A stretch of 64,000 nt of DNA, taken from assembly GCA_900473205.1 (NCBI GenBank), contig UCLB01000012.1, positions 1-64,000 of the forward strand. The letters are read 5' to 3'. The notes beneath the pieces are model-generated. The model made no database searches. It was not told the DNA's origin and worked only from the letters and a program-made list of their open reading frames with translations. This stretch comes from Hyphomicrobiales bacterium (GTDB taxonomy: Bacteria; Pseudomonadota; Alphaproteobacteria; Rhizobiales; Rhizobiaceae). The position numbers and the translations under genes were made by a program. Below are positions 39,031 to 51,405 of the stretch, piece after piece; position 1 is the stretch's first letter; the number at the start of each line of letters is the position of its first letter.

Positions 39031-39924
39031 TCAGGCGGAAGCAGCCAGAGGCAAAACGTCCGTCGCTGTGTTGGCAGGTGCCTTGGTCAGAATTTTGAAC
39101 AGGCTGGCCAGCGTATCGGGAATTGCGCGCCGATCCACGACCATATCGACCATGCCGTGATCCAACAGATATTCCGATGTCTGGAAACCTTCAGGCAGCT
39201 TTTCGCGGATCGTCTGTTCGATCACGCGTTTGCCCGCAAAGCAGATTTCGGCACCGGGCTCGGCAATATGCACATCGCCCAGCATCGCGTAAGAGGCCGT
39301 CACACCACCCGTTGTCGGGTTGGTCAGCACGACGATGTAAGGCATGCCCGCTTCTTTCAGCATGTTGACCGCAACCGTGGTACGGGGCAGCTGCATGAGC
39401 GAAAGGATGCCTTCCTGCATGCGCGCACCGCCAGATGCCGGGAACATGACGACCGGGCAACGTTCGGAAATGGCGCGCTCGAATGCCTTGACGATGGCCT
39501 CACCCGCGGCAATGCCGAGCGAGCCGCCCATGAACTGGAACTCGTGCACGATAGCGACGATCTTCAGGCCCTTGAGCTTGCCGACGCCAGCAAGGATCGT
39601 GTCTTCCTGCTCGGTCTTGGTGCGACTGTCACGCAGACGGTCGGTGTATTTCTTGGAATCGCGGAACTTCAGCGGGTCCTGAGCCACCTTCGGCTGCGGC
39701 AGGGCTTCGTATTCGCCACCGTCGAAAAGGTCTTCAAGGCGCGCCTTGGCAGGCATCTTCATATGGAAACCGGAAGCAGGAATAACCCACTTGTTTTCTT
39801 CCAGATCCTTGTGAAAAACCATCTCGCCCGTTTCCGGGCACTTGATCCAGAGGTTTTCCGGGGTATCCCGGCGGCCAAGCATGGAGTTGATCCGAGGCCG
39901 TACGTAGTTGGTGATCCAGTTCAC
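39031..39924 (-). CDS. accD: Acetyl-CoA carboxylase carboxyltransferase subunit beta
   Basis: A 297-residue subunit that transfers carboxyl from biotin to acetyl-CoA, the first step of fatty-acid synthesis. The crotonase-like core is complete: [24 protein letters not shown] and [13 protein letters not shown]. The N-terminus lacks the four-cysteine zinc ribbon of E. coli AccD; only one cysteine (Cys29) remains in [14 protein letters not shown]. The start is GTG 39924 behind a GGAG sequence. It sits between trpA and folC in one leftward operon. Confidence 0.95.
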   Translation of the reverse strand: MNWITNYVRPRINSMLGRRDTPENLWIKCPETGEMVFHKDLEENKWVIPASGFHMKMPAKARLEDLFDGGEYEALPQPKVAQDPLKFRDSKKYTDRLRDSRTKTEQEDTILAGVGKLKGLKIVAIVHEFQFMGGSLGIAAGEAIVKAFERAISERCPVVMFPASGGARMQEGILSLMQLPRTTVAVNMLKEAGMPYIVVLTNPTTGGVTASYAMLGDVHIAEPGAEICFAGKRVIEQTIREKLPEGFQTSEYLLDHGMVDMVVDRRAIPDTLASLFKILTKAPANTATDVLPLAASA

Positions 39925-39957
39925 GTCTAATACTCCTGACTATCTGCGCTGAACCAA

Positions 39958-40797
39958 TTACTCGGCAGCGGCAAGGCGCGATGCACGCACGCCCGTTGAA
40001 AGTCCCTTTACCAGTGTTGTCACGGAGGGAACAGTGTCATTGGTGGCCTTACCATCCTTGGTCAGGCTTCCGGCGATCTGGTTGACGATGGCAGAACCCA
40101 CCACCACGCCATCGGCAACAGCACCGATTGCGCGGGCATGATCCGCCGTCTTGACGCCGAAGCCCACACAGACGGGAAGGCCGGTATGCGATTTGATACG
40201 CCCGACAGCGCCGGAGATCAACGATGGATCGGGCAAAGCCGAACCGGTGATGCCGTTCATCGAGACGTAATAAACGAAACCTGAGGTATTTTTAAGGACA
40301 GCAGGCAAGCGTTTATCATCCGTCGTCGGCGTTGCCAGACGAATGAAATTGATGTTGCGCTCAAGCGCCGGAACGCAAAGCTCGTCATCCATCTCAGGCG
40401 GAAGATCGACCACGATCAGGCCATCGATGCCAGCGGCCAATGCTTCATCCAGAAACTTTTCGACGCCGTAAATATAGATCGGATTGTAGTATCCCATCAA
40501 AACGATCGGCGTTGCGTCATCACCCTTGCGGAACTGACGCGCCAGATCGATCGTCGTTTTCAGCGTCTGTCCGGCTTTCAGCGCGCGCTGACCGGCCATC
40601 TGAATGGCGGGGCCATCGGCCATCGGGTCGGAAAATGGCATACCGAGTTCGATCACATCGGCACCGGCTTCCGGCAATGCCTTCATGATGCCCAGCGACG
40701 TTTCGAAATCCGGATCGCCACCCATGAAGTAAGTGATCAGAGCCGGGCGGTTTTCAGCGCGCAGATCGGCAAAGCGCTTGTCCATACGTGCAGTCAT
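39958..40797 (-). CDS. trpA: Tryptophan synthase alpha chain
   Basis: A 279-residue TIM-barrel lyase that releases indole from indole-3-glycerol phosphate and channels it to TrpB. The catalytic glutamate is in [16 protein letters not shown] and the Asp in LIVVDLPPE, and the phosphate-binding [10 protein letters not shown] and VVVGSAIV are present. It begins two bases after the trpB stop and is followed by accD. Confidence 0.97.
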   Translation of the reverse strand: MTARMDKRFADLRAENRPALITYFMGGDPDFETSLGIMKALPEAGADVIELGMPFSDPMADGPAIQMAGQRALKAGQTLKTTIDLARQFRKGDDATPIVLMGYYNPIYIYGVEKFLDEALAAGIDGLIVVDLPPEMDDELCVPALERNINFIRLATPTTDDKRLPAVLKNTSGFVYYVSMNGITGSALPDPSLISGAVGRIKSHTGLPVCVGFGVKTADHARAIGAVADGVVVGSAIVNQIAGSLTKDGKATNDTVPSVTTLVKGLSTGVRASRLAAAE

Positions 40798-40799
40798 GA

Positions 40800-42020
40800 T
40801 TACGCCCCCATTTCCAGAAGCTTTGCGACGGTGAAGATATCCTTGTCGCCGCGGCCTGACAGGTTCATCAGGATGATTTCATCCTTACCCATGGTTGGGG
40901 CCCGCTTGATAACTTCGGCCAGAGCATGGCTCGGCTCGAGTGCCGGGATGATGCCTTCGAGGCGTGTCAGCATCTGGAAGGCGTCCAAAGCTTCGTGGTC
41001 CATGATCGGCACATATTCCACGCGGCCGATATCGGAGAGCCAAGAATGTTCAGGGCCGATGCCGGGATAGTCGAGACCGGCAGAGACGGAGTGACCTTCC
41101 TTGATCTGGCCATCCTGATCCTGAAGCAGATAAGTGCGGTTACCGTGCAGAACACCGGGCGAACCGGCGGTGATCGACGCGCAATGTTCTTCGCCGGACA
41201 GGCCCTTGCCGCCCGCTTCGACGCCGACGATCTTGACGCTTTCATCATCCAGGAAGGGATGGAAAATGCCGATGGCATTCGAGCCGCCGCCCACGGCTGC
41301 AATAACGAGATCCGGCAGGCGGCCTTCGGCCTCCATCATCTGCACCTTGGCTTCATCACCGATGACGGACTGGAAATCACGAACCATTTCTGGATATGGA
41401 TGCGGACCAGCAGCGGTGCCGATCAGATAATAGGTATCATCGACATTGGTGACCCAGTCGCGCAGCGCCTCGTTCATGGCGTCCTTCAGCGTACCGTGGC
41501 CAGCCGTGACGGGCACGACTTCCGCGCCCAGAAGCTTCATGCGGAACACGTTGGGAGCCTGACGCTCCACATCGGTCGCGCCCATGTAGACCACGCAAGG
41601 CAGACCGAAGCGGGCAGCAACCGTAGCCGAGGCAACGCCGTGCTGGCCGGCACCGGTTTCCGCGATGATGCGGGTCTTGCCCATGCGCTTGGCCAGCAGG
41701 ATCTGGCCAAGGCAGTTGTTGATCTTGTGCGAGCCGGTGTGGTTGAGCTCTTCGCGCTTGAAGTAGATTTTCGCGCCACCCAGTTCCGCAGTCAGCCGTT
41801 CGGCGAAATACAGCGGGCTGGGGCGACCGGTATAATGTGCGCCCAAGTGCTTCAGCTCGGCCTGGAATTCGGGATCGGTCTTCGCGTTGTCCCATTCCGC
41901 CTGCAGCTCGAGAATAAGCGGCATCAGCGTCTCGGCAACGAAGCGGCCTCCGTAAATACCGAAGCGTCCGTCCTCATCGGGACCGGCGCGGAACGAGTTG
42001 GGTTTCAGCGTTTCGTTCAC
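40800..42020 (-). CDS. trpB: Tryptophan synthase beta chain
   Basis: A 406-residue PLP enzyme joining indole and serine. The PLP lysine lies in [12 protein letters not shown], and the glycine-rich cofactor loop is [22 protein letters not shown] holds the catalytic glutamate region. The start is GTG 42020 ([10 protein letters not shown]) after GGGAG, rather than the TTG two codons upstream. The gap to the trpF stop is two bases, so TrpF, TrpB and TrpA are produced together. Confidence 0.97.
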   Translation of the reverse strand: MNETLKPNSFRAGPDEDGRFGIYGGRFVAETLMPLILELQAEWDNAKTDPEFQAELKHLGAHYTGRPSPLYFAERLTAELGGAKIYFKREELNHTGSHKINNCLGQILLAKRMGKTRIIAETGAGQHGVASATVAARFGLPCVVYMGATDVERQAPNVFRMKLLGAEVVPVTAGHGTLKDAMNEALRDWVTNVDDTYYLIGTAAGPHPYPEMVRDFQSVIGDEAKVQMMEAEGRLPDLVIAAVGGGSNAIGIFHPFLDDESVKIVGVEAGGKGLSGEEHCASITAGSPGVLHGNRTYLLQDQDGQIKEGHSVSAGLDYPGIGPEHSWLSDIGRVEYVPIMDHEALDAFQMLTRLEGIIPALEPSHALAEVIKRAPTMGKDEIILMNLSGRGDKDIFTVAKLLEMGA

Positions 42021-42022
42021 TC

Positions 42023-42679
42023 TCAAACTCCCTGCGGCCTTGCCGATCGAACCGCATCGAAAAATGCGTCGATCATGGCCAGATCCTTGACACCCGGCGC
42101 GCTTTCGACGCCGGAAGATGCATCTATTCCCCTCGCCCCGGTTTCTTCCAGAGCTTCAGCGATATTGTCTTTGTTCAGTCCCCCGGAAAGCATGTAATCC
42201 ACGCCTTCGTCAAGAGAGCGCAACAAGGTCCAGTCGAAGGATACGCCGTTGCCGCCGGGCAGATCGGAACCCGCTGGCGGTTTGGCATCGAACAGAAACT
42301 TGTCGGCTATCCCTATATAGGGATCGATTTTGGCAAGATCATCGGCGTCGCGTATGGAAAACGCCTTCATGACCGGCAAACCATAGACGGCCTTGACGTT
42401 CAGCACCCGCTCAGGCGTTTCGCTGCCGTGCAGCTGCAAAATGTCCGGCTTCAGGAGATCGATGATTTCATCCAGCTCGTCATTGTCGGCATCGACGGTC
42501 ACGGCAACGATCTTGACGCTGCCACGCACGGCATCGGCCAGCTTGCCTGCAATGTCAGGCTCGATATTGCGCGGGCTCTTTTCGAAGAAGATAAAGCCGA
42601 TATGGCTCGCGCCACGCCTTACGGCTCGCTCGATAGCGTCCGCAGATTTCAATCCACAAATCTTGATATCCGGTGTCAT
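42023..42679 (-). CDS. trpF: Phosphoribosylanthranilate isomerase
   Basis: A 218-residue TIM-barrel isomerase for the third committed tryptophan step. The catalytic Cys is in IKICGLK and the Asp in [17 protein letters not shown] and [10 protein letters not shown] are family signatures. ATG 42679 (MTPDIKICG) is chosen over an open upstream extension that only reads through the parS-like site. It leads the trpFBA-accD-folC operon. Confidence 0.95.
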   Translation of the reverse strand: MTPDIKICGLKSADAIERAVRRGASHIGFIFFEKSPRNIEPDIAGKLADAVRGSVKIVAVTVDADNDELDEIIDLLKPDILQLHGSETPERVLNVKAVYGLPVMKAFSIRDADDLAKIDPYIGIADKFLFDAKPPAGSDLPGGNGVSFDWTLLRSLDEGVDYMLSGGLNKDNIAEALEETGARGIDASSGVESAPGVKDLAMIDAFFDAVRSARPQGV

Positions 42680-42760
42680 GGCCTTCCTCATGAATTGCGA
42701 GGTGCCATGAAACAGGCGTCGAGTCGAGCCAAATCGAAACAGGCATGCGGACGGAGCGAA

Positions 42761-42776
42761 TGTTTCACGTGAATCC
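42761..42776 (+). other. parS-like site 2 (ParB binding)
   Basis: TGTTTCACGTGAATCC matches 14 of 16 positions of the parS consensus. It lies in the 115-base gap upstream of trpF and contains GANTC at 42771-42775. Confidence 0.82.
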
Positions 42777-42794
42777 AAACCATTTTGAAAGGAG

Positions 42795-43562
42795 TTAATC
42801 GAAATCGATTGCGTGGAGTTGTGATCCGTTGCGCTTCAACCAGGCTTTAGAGGCTTCGGTATGGGGGCAGAGTTTTTCGCACAGTGTCCAGAATTTCGGC
42901 CCGTGATTCATCTCCCGCAAATGGGCGACCTCGTGGGCGGCGAGATAATCGATGACGCTTTCCGGGGCCATGACGATGCGCCAGGAAAAACTCAGATTTC
43001 CCTCGTAGGAACAGGAGCCCCAGCGGCTGCGTGTGTCCTTCATGGAAATGGAACGAACCGGCTTGCCGACTGCCTTGGCATGAAAAGCCACCAGCCTTTC
43101 CAGATCGGCACGTGCTTCTTTCTTGAGAAAAGTCGCGATGCGGCGGCCCATATGTTCCGGCGCTCCGCTGACCCGAAGAACCGCCTCCCCTTCGGTATTC
43201 TTCGCCAACTGCGTCACGCCGCGCAATGTGCCGGTATGTTCGATGCGATGCGCCACGCCCCGGATGGAGATGATACCGCCATCTTTGATGCTGCCTTTTT
43301 CTGAGAACTTGGAGAGCCTGGCTTTCAGCCAGCCATTGTGCCGCTCCAGAAAATCATCCACTTCGCGGTGGTGAAGCCCATAGGGAATGGTCATCTTCAG
43401 CGCCTTGCCACCCGGCTCAATGCGAAGCGTGATGCGGGTGGCGCGCTGATTTTCCTTGATGGTGATGGGCAGGCTGCGCCCACCGACGTCCACCATACGC
43501 TGGGAAGGCGTGGCTTTGCCGGGTGCTGGAGATTTCAGGGACTTTCGGAGAAGCGAAAACAT
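42795..43562 (-). CDS. YgjP-like zinc metalloprotein (DUF45 family)
   Basis: A 255-residue protein of the YgjP/DUF45 metallopeptidase-like family, distantly related to SprT. The zinc motif HEVAH (210-214) with a third ligand around His220 (REMNHGPKFW) and the preceding RWGSCS (180-185) define the family. The N-terminus is basic with no export signal, so it is cytosolic. Its physiological substrate is unknown. It is a stand-alone gene between trpF and phaZ, in the same direction. Confidence 0.87.
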   Translation of the reverse strand: MFSLLRKSLKSPAPGKATPSQRMVDVGGRSLPITIKENQRATRITLRIEPGGKALKMTIPYGLHHREVDDFLERHNGWLKARLSKFSEKGSIKDGGIISIRGVAHRIEHTGTLRGVTQLAKNTEGEAVLRVSGAPEHMGRRIATFLKKEARADLERLVAFHAKAVGKPVRSISMKDTRSRWGSCSYEGNLSFSWRIVMAPESVIDYLAAHEVAHLREMNHGPKFWTLCEKLCPHTEASKAWLKRNGSQLHAIDFD

Positions 43563-43608
43563 AGCCTTTCATAGCGATTCGCGCCGGAAAAAGCTATCTG
43601 CTCTGCTG

Positions 43609-44844
43609 CTAGGCGGTCCGCTCGTGCTTATGAAAGAACTCAAGCATACGCGGCACGATCTCGCGGCGGAACCGCGAACCGTTGAACACACCGTAATGCC
43701 CGACATCCGGCTGCATGTAATGCTCCCGTTTGTCAGCGGGGATATTCACGCAGATATCATGGGCGGCCTTGGTCTGGCCGACACCGGAAATATCGTCATT
43801 CTCCCCTTCCACTGTAAACAGCGCGACCCGTTTGATGGCAGCGGGATCGACCGCCCTGCCTCGATGCAGCATTTCGCCTTTGGGAAGGGCGTGCTCGATG
43901 AACACCGTCTCTACGGTCTGGAGATAAAATTCGGCGGTCAAATCCATCACGGCCAGATATTCGTCATAGAACTCGCGGTGTTTCTCTGCGGAATCGCCGT
44001 CATTCTTGACGAGGTTCAGGTAAAAATCCTTATGCGCGGTCATATGCCGGTCGAGGTTCATCGACATGAAGCCGGAAAGCTGAAGGAAGCCGGGATAGAC
44101 CGTGCGACCAAAACCCGGCTGCGGCCATGGCACCTGCATCACCACATTGTCGCGAAACCAGTCGATGGATTTTCCCTTGGCCAGTTCGTTGACGGCGGTG
44201 GGCTTGATGCGCGTATCGATCGGACCACCCATCAGCGTCATGGATGCCGGTGCGAAGGCATCTCCATCTGCCTCCATGACAGACACTGCAGCCAGAGCCG
44301 GAACGGATGGCTGACAGACGGCAACGACATGCACGCCCTCGCCCATGTGATGCAGCATATCGATGACGTAGGAGATGTAATCATCAAGATCGAAGCCGCC
44401 TTCTGTCATCGGCACGGTGCGCGCATCCAGCCAGTCGGTGATGTAGATTTCGGCAGACGGCAGCAGTGCTTCTACAGTTCCACGCAGCAAGGTCGCGTAA
44501 TGGCCGGACATGGGGGCGACCAGCAGGATTTTTGGGTCCGCCTTGCGGCCCAAAGGCAAGTCTCGCTTGAAATGGACGAGATTGCAAAAGGGTTTCGCCC
44601 AGACGGTCTCTTCCTGAACGGCCACCAGCTGGTCATCGATCATGGTGGAAGACAGCCCGAAGGCGGGCTTTCCGTAGCGCCGGGTCAGGCGCTCAAACAC
44701 TTCGAAACTCGCATCCAGACTGCGACCGAAAGCCGTGTTGGACAGCGGGTTCATGGGATTGTTGCAGGCCTGACGCATCAGATCGGCACTGGCACGCAGC
44801 GGCGCCATGGCCGCATGGTTCATTTCATAAAGCTGATAAAACAC
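43609..44844 (-). CDS. phaZ: Intracellular polyhydroxybutyrate depolymerase
   Basis: A 411-residue alpha/beta-hydrolase of the intracellular PHB depolymerase family that mobilises storage granules. The nucleophile is Cys177 in VAVCQPSVPA, which replaces the lipase serine as is normal for this class. YITDWLDAR and the C-terminal FTVEGENDDISG and PDVGHYGVFNGSR (acid and His) are present. No signal peptide is seen. The start is GTG 44844 behind GGGAGG. Confidence 0.93.
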   Translation of the reverse strand: MFYQLYEMNHAAMAPLRASADLMRQACNNPMNPLSNTAFGRSLDASFEVFERLTRRYGKPAFGLSSTMIDDQLVAVQEETVWAKPFCNLVHFKRDLPLGRKADPKILLVAPMSGHYATLLRGTVEALLPSAEIYITDWLDARTVPMTEGGFDLDDYISYVIDMLHHMGEGVHVVAVCQPSVPALAAVSVMEADGDAFAPASMTLMGGPIDTRIKPTAVNELAKGKSIDWFRDNVVMQVPWPQPGFGRTVYPGFLQLSGFMSMNLDRHMTAHKDFYLNLVKNDGDSAEKHREFYDEYLAVMDLTAEFYLQTVETVFIEHALPKGEMLHRGRAVDPAAIKRVALFTVEGENDDISGVGQTKAAHDICVNIPADKREHYMQPDVGHYGVFNGSRFRREIVPRMLEFFHKHERTA

Positions 44845-44918
44845 GAATAAACGCCTCCCGTCGTTGATCGCAGTCTTTTTTGCAGGATAGCATCTTTTCG
44901 CAGTTGCACAAAATACAG

Positions 44919-44948
44919 AAAGCGCCAGCGGTTTCCCGATGGCGCTTT
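44919..44948 (-). terminator. Terminator after the FAH-family gene
   Basis: AAAGCGCCA and TGGCGCTTT form a 9-base stem between the FAH-family stop and the phaZ start. The T run on the - strand is short (TTTCTG), so efficiency may be moderate. Confidence 0.65.
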
Positions 44949-44992
44949 GATATCGAAAGGAGAGGTCAAAAACCTCTCACCGACCCATTCAC

Positions 44993-45835
44993 TTAGACAT
45001 CAGCAACAAACGTCTGCTTCTGGCTGCCCAGACCCTCGATCCCCAGTTCCACGACGTCACCCGCCTTCAGGAAGCGTGGTGGCTTCATGCCAAGGCCGAC
45101 GCCGGGCGGGGTGCCGGTGGAAATGACATCGCCCGGATGCAGGGACATGAACTGGCTGAGATAGGACACCACATTGGCAACGCCGTAGACCATGGTCTTG
45201 CTGGAACCGTTCTGCATGGTTTCGCCATTGACCTTCAGCCACATGCCCAGATTTTGCGGGTCGGTGACTTCATCCTTGGTCACGAGCCATGGGCCGATCG
45301 GGCCGAAGGTGTCGCAGGATTTGCCCTTGGTCCACTGGCCTTGCCTCTCCGACTGGAAGGCGCGTTCCGAAACGTCATGGGAAACACAATAGCCGGCAAC
45401 GTAATCGAGAGCGTCCGCCTCGGAGACGTATTTCGCGGTCTTGCCGATCACCACGCCGAGTTCGACTTCCCAGTCGGTCTTTTCCGAACCGCGTGGAATG
45501 ACGACATTGTCGTTAGGACCGACGATGGCGGATGTCGCCTTCATGAAAATGACCGGCTCAGGCGGCACTTTCGCGCCGGTTTCTGCCGCATGGTCCGAAT
45601 AGTTGAGGCCAATGCAGATGAACTTGCCGGTGCCAGCAACGCAGGCGCCGATGCGGTCATCCGAAAGAACCGGCAGCGTGGAGAGATCGATGGCCGCGAT
45701 CTTCTTCAAGCCTTCAGGCGAAATCGCGTCGCCGCCAATATCCGTCACATGCGCTGAAAGATCACGGACCTTGCCATCTGCATCCAGAATGGCTGGCTTT
45801 TCCTGGCCCGGCTGGCCGACGCGCATCAATTTCAT
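44993..45835 (-). CDS. Fumarylacetoacetate hydrolase family protein
   Basis: A 280-residue enzyme of the FAH superfamily, whose members hydrolyse or decarboxylate acyl-pyruvates and related diketo acids; the substrate here is not assignable. The fold core is visible as FICIGLNYSDHAAETG, VIFMKATSAIVGPND, DWEVELGVVIGK with its metal-binding acids, and GDVISTGTPPGVGLGMKPP. ATG 45835 is used. Its promoter region faces a divergent nitroreductase gene. Confidence 0.9.
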   Translation of the reverse strand: MKLMRVGQPGQEKPAILDADGKVRDLSAHVTDIGGDAISPEGLKKIAAIDLSTLPVLSDDRIGACVAGTGKFICIGLNYSDHAAETGAKVPPEPVIFMKATSAIVGPNDNVVIPRGSEKTDWEVELGVVIGKTAKYVSEADALDYVAGYCVSHDVSERAFQSERQGQWTKGKSCDTFGPIGPWLVTKDEVTDPQNLGMWLKVNGETMQNGSSKTMVYGVANVVSYLSQFMSLHPGDVISTGTPPGVGLGMKPPRFLKAGDVVELGIEGLGSQKQTFVADV

Positions 45836-46040
45836 GGAACTCTCTCCCGGTTATCATACAAGATTATGCATATATGAACGAACTATTTATCCTTGTCACC
45901 CCTTCTAGCTTTTACAGGTGGAAGGTTTCTTTGTGTCGTTCGAGCCCGCGACATCTATTTGGCGCGTTGTTGATGCAAAACTGTGGCACAGTCCGCTTTG
46001 AGCCGATCCCTATGGAACTGAAAATTGTCGAGGAGATGAA

Positions 46041-46643
46041 ATGACCCACAGCAACAACCGCCAGTCCGAATATCCAGTCGAACCTCTGTTTCTGGATCGT
46101 TGGTCGCCCCGCGCATTCGATGGCAAGTCGATGCCGAAAGAGCATTTGCTGACGATCCTCGATGCAGCGCACTGGGCACCTTCTGCGTCCAACCTGCAGC
46201 CATGGCGCTTTGTTTACGCCCATAAGGGCAGCGCGGACTGGGAGAAGTTCGTTGGCTTACTGATGGAGGGCAATCAGGTCTGGGCGAAAAACGCGTCCGT
46301 TCTGCTTTTCATCATTTCGCGAAGCTATAGCGTTTCCCGCGAGGGCGAGAAGAAGCCAGCACCAACCCATTCCTTCGATGCTGGTGCAGCGTGGTTCTCG
46401 CTTGCAGTGCAGGCTCATATGCTCGGCTATCACGCCCACGGCATGGCCGGTATTTTCAAAGACAAGATCGTGGAGACTTTGAACGTACCAGAAGGCTATG
46501 TGGTTGAGGCAGCGGTTGCGATTGGCACGATGACGGACAAAAGCACCTTGCCGGACAATCTTGCTGAGCGTGAAGTGCCGAGCAACCGGCTTCCGCTGGC
46601 CGATGTTGCCTTCGAGGGCAGTTTTACAGGCAAGGCCGACTGA
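46041..46643 (+). CDS. Nitroreductase family protein
   Basis: A 200-residue FMN-dependent oxidoreductase. The FMN-contact segments are RWSPRAF near the start, AAHWAPSASNLQPWRFV and, late, VAIGTMTDK; LAVQAHMLGYHAHGMAG is the central helix of the family. Members reduce nitroaromatics, quinones or flavins; the natural substrate is unknown. ATG 46041 follows GAGGAGATGAA. It is a single-gene unit ending in a terminator shared with gyrB. Confidence 0.9.
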   Translation: MTHSNNRQSEYPVEPLFLDRWSPRAFDGKSMPKEHLLTILDAAHWAPSASNLQPWRFVYAHKGSADWEKFVGLLMEGNQVWAKNASVLLFIISRSYSVSREGEKKPAPTHSFDAGAAWFSLAVQAHMLGYHAHGMAGIFKDKIVETLNVPEGYVVEAAVAIGTMTDKSTLPDNLAEREVPSNRLPLADVAFEGSFTGKAD

Positions 46644-46670
46644 AAATCACTCGCCTAGTCCAGGACAGAC

Positions 46671-46703
46671 AAAAGGCCCGATGGAGTATCCATCGGGCCT
46701 TTT
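46671..46703. terminator. Bidirectional terminator between nitroreductase and gyrB
   Basis: AAAAGGCCCGATGG and CCATCGGGCCTTTT form a long perfect stem with A and T flanks, serving both convergent genes. Confidence 0.93.
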
Positions 46704-46713
46704 GTTAAAATTC

Positions 46714-46729
46714 TGTTTCACGTGAATCG
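46714..46729 (+). other. parS-like site 3 (ParB binding)
   Basis: TGTTTCACGTGAATCG matches 14 of 16 positions of the parS consensus. It lies just past the gyrB terminator and contains GANTC at 46724-46728. Confidence 0.82.
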
Positions 46730-46756
46730 TCTTTTGCGACGATCCACAGGCAAACA

Positions 46757-49252
<2,496 letters not shown>

Positions 49253-49349
49253 TCACTTTTAATCTGACGTGTGACTATAGAAATTCCGCTTCGATATCCA
49301 AAGTCCGCAAGCGCCAAAACCCTGCATAAAGCAGGGGATAGCGAGGGTT

Positions 49350-49715
49350 TCAATCGCAAGAACGGCTTTTTTGCAGCACGGCTGCCAATTCATCTATCAC
49401 ACTTGGCGCCAGCTTGCGAATATCCCGCGCCAATCCGTTTGCCAGAGCCGTATATTCCTTCGGCAAACCCGCCGTATCGATCACCACGCGCGGGTCGGAT
49501 GCACCCGCCAGAGAGAACAATTCATCCGCCTCGTCCCAGATGATGTTGAAATATCCGGCAATGCGCTGAAGAAGATTAAAGCTCGGCTTGCCGCGTTTGC
49601 CGTGTTCCAGCGCCGAGAGATAGGCAGGCGATACGCCGATGGCCAGCGCCATTTGTTTTTGCGATACTCCCTTTTTTTCGCGAAGACCACGAACGGCTTC
49701 CGCAAAGGGCGTCAT
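49350..49715 (-). CDS. XRE-family helix-turn-helix regulator
   Basis: A 121-residue protein with one N-terminal XRE-type helix-turn-helix (about residues 8-65, GVSQKQMALAIGVSPAYLS with RGKPSFNLLQRI). The C-terminal half holds no known domain but continues in a helical, leucine-rich pattern. The target is unknown. Its start overlaps the smr stop by four bases (ATGA), placing it last in a four-gene operon with Tim44-like, mltA and smr. Confidence 0.87.
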   Translation of the reverse strand: MTPFAEAVRGLREKKGVSQKQMALAIGVSPAYLSALEHGKRGKPSFNLLQRIAGYFNIIWDEADELFSLAGASDPRVVIDTAGLPKEYTALANGLARDIRKLAPSVIDELAAVLQKSRSCD

Positions 49716-50287
49716 GACGTATCTCCCCGTCGCCGCGCCAGGCGCACATAGAGCGCGCCATCTCCACCATGGTTCATCGATGCGTCTTCATAGGAAGAAA
49801 TGAGATATCGATATTCCGGCTTGGAGAACCACATTGGCACCGCTCTTTTTAGAGCACCGTCACTGCCCATGGACCGCCCCTTGCCTGTGATGACGAGAAC
49901 ATGGCGCAGACCCCGTTCATGGGCGCGAATGAGAAAATCGAGCAAAACCGCATGGGCCTCACTCTGGAACATTCCGTGCAGATCGATCCGCGCTTCGAGC
50001 GGTAATCGCCCACGGGTCAATTTGCGTTTAACCGGCTTTTCCATCGGGCTGTGAATGCGCTTCTTTTCCGCATCAGTGGCCAGAGGCTGGGAGACCGTCT
50101 CAACGATCATCTGCGGGAAAGCCGGAATGATCTTGGCTGCTTTCGGTGCGGGCTCCGGCTCGACTTCCGCTTCCAATGCTTCGAAGGCAAGCAAATCTTC
50201 GACACGACCGGAAATCAGCCGGGTCGTTCTGGCGACCTTGCCCCATAAGATACGCTCATCCTTGCCGAGTTTGCGGCCGCCCTTCAT
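49712..50287 (-). CDS. Smr domain protein
   Basis: A 191-residue protein with a C-terminal Smr (small MutS-related) nuclease-like domain. The diagnostic signatures are RIDLHGMFQSEAHAVL (about 101-116) and VLVITGKGRSMG. The N-terminal half is charged and probably disordered. Smr proteins act as endonucleases in DNA or mRNA-ribosome surveillance. Its ATG overlaps the mltA stop by one base (TAATG), so translation is coupled. Confidence 0.9.
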   Translation of the reverse strand: MKGGRKLGKDERILWGKVARTTRLISGRVEDLLAFEALEAEVEPEPAPKAAKIIPAFPQMIVETVSQPLATDAEKKRIHSPMEKPVKRKLTRGRLPLEARIDLHGMFQSEAHAVLLDFLIRAHERGLRHVLVITGKGRSMGSDGALKRAVPMWFSKPEYRYLISSYEDASMNHGGDGALYVRLARRRGDTS

Positions 50288-51405
50288 TACCGATACCTTT
50301 CCGCCGCCCCACGCGGAATCAGTATATAAAAATCTGCGTCGTTGCGCACGGTGCCCGCAAGCTCTCCTGCGTCGTCACCCGATCCGGTAAAGATATCGCC
50401 GCGCGCAGGCCCGACTATGGCCGATCCCGTATCGAGTGCCAGCATCAGCCGCCCGAAGGGTTGACCGTTATCCAGATGGGTCAGGCTTTGCGAAGCGATA
50501 TAAAATGGAAAACCAAATGTGTGGATCAGCCGATCCACCGCAAGCGACCTGCCCGCAATCAACGGTACCTTGGCAGCCGCAATCGGCCCGAGTTCAAGCC
50601 CTTCCACATCGGCCTCGCGGAAGAAAATGTAGGACCGGTTGTGCCAGAGGACCTCATCCACCTGTTCGGGATGGTCTCTCAGCCACTGGCGGATGGTTTG
50701 CATGGAGATCGTGGCCGGGTCGAGTTCACCCCGATCCAGCAAGAGGCGTCCGACGGGCGAAAACATATGGCCTGCTTTTGCCGCATAAGTAATCCGCTTG
50801 ATCGTGCCGTCGGCGTAGCGAAGGCGTGCAGCACCCTGCACATGAACGAAAAACAGATCGACCTTCGATTTGGCCCAGGCGATCTCAAGTCCTTGCCCAT
50901 CGAGATAACCGCGGTCGATCTCGCCTCTATCGGGGTAATGCGAAATCTTCCCGTCCCGCAGCAAACCGAAGGCATAATAGGGATCGATCTCTTCCGGCCG
51001 ATTGGCGTCATCGAGATCGATCAAATCATCCGGGCGGCGATAGATCGGATATTTCCAGACGGCATCCGGCGAAGCGGATACCTTCAGCTCGGGCTCGTAA
51101 AACGCGGTGACAAAGCCGGTTTTCCCGGATGAAGGAGATATTTTGAAAGGCAGACAATGCTCTTCGAAGAAGTGGCGGGCTGTTGCCGCATCGGAGAAAT
51201 TTGCCTGTTCAGCCTTTTCGAAAAAGGCGACGAGCTCTTCCGCGGTCAGACCCAGCGAGCCGGTGCGGTAAGGCTTGCCTTTGCGCATATGCGCCAGAAT
51301 GGAATGCATGGCCGGAAACAATGCGGAAGGGTCGTCCGTCTGCCAACCCGGCAGCTCAGCAAACGACACGTCCTTGAGTTCGAAATTCCGGCCAGCGCTG
51401 GTCAT
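50287..51405 (-). CDS. mltA: Membrane-bound lytic murein transglycosylase A (MltA)
   Basis: A 372-residue lytic transglycosylase of the MltA plus 3D-domain architecture that cleaves peptidoglycan glycan strands. The C-terminal 3D domain has the catalytic Asp in ALDTGSAIVGPARGD. A Tyr/Asp/Gly-rich N-terminal MltA domain (TAFYEPELKVS) is typical. No signal peptide or lipobox is visible at the start (MTSAGRNFELKDVSF), unlike E. coli MltA. The ATG overlaps the Tim44-like stop by four bases. Confidence 0.92.
   Translation of the reverse strand: MTSAGRNFELKDVSFAELPGWQTDDPSALFPAMHSILAHMRKGKPYRTGSLGLTAEELVAFFEKAEQANFSDAATARHFFEEHCLPFKISPSSGKTGFVTAFYEPELKVSASPDAVWKYPIYRRPDDLIDLDDANRPEEIDPYYAFGLLRDGKISHYPDRGEIDRGYLDGQGLEIAWAKSKVDLFFVHVQGAARLRYADGTIKRITYAAKAGHMFSPVGRLLLDRGELDPATISMQTIRQWLRDHPEQVDEVLWHNRSYIFFREADVEGLELGPIAAAKVPLIAGRSLAVDRLIHTFGFPFYIASQSLTHLDNGQPFGRLMLALDTGSAIVGPARGDIFTGSGDDAGELAGTVRNDADFYILIPRGAAERYR

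Noticed and set aside
40926-42197. Long + strand open frame of 423 codons
   Set aside because: Antisense to trpB; no family resemblance.
43456-44850. Long + strand open frame of 464 codons
   Set aside because: Antisense to phaZ and the YgjP-like gene; both real genes are clear on the - strand.
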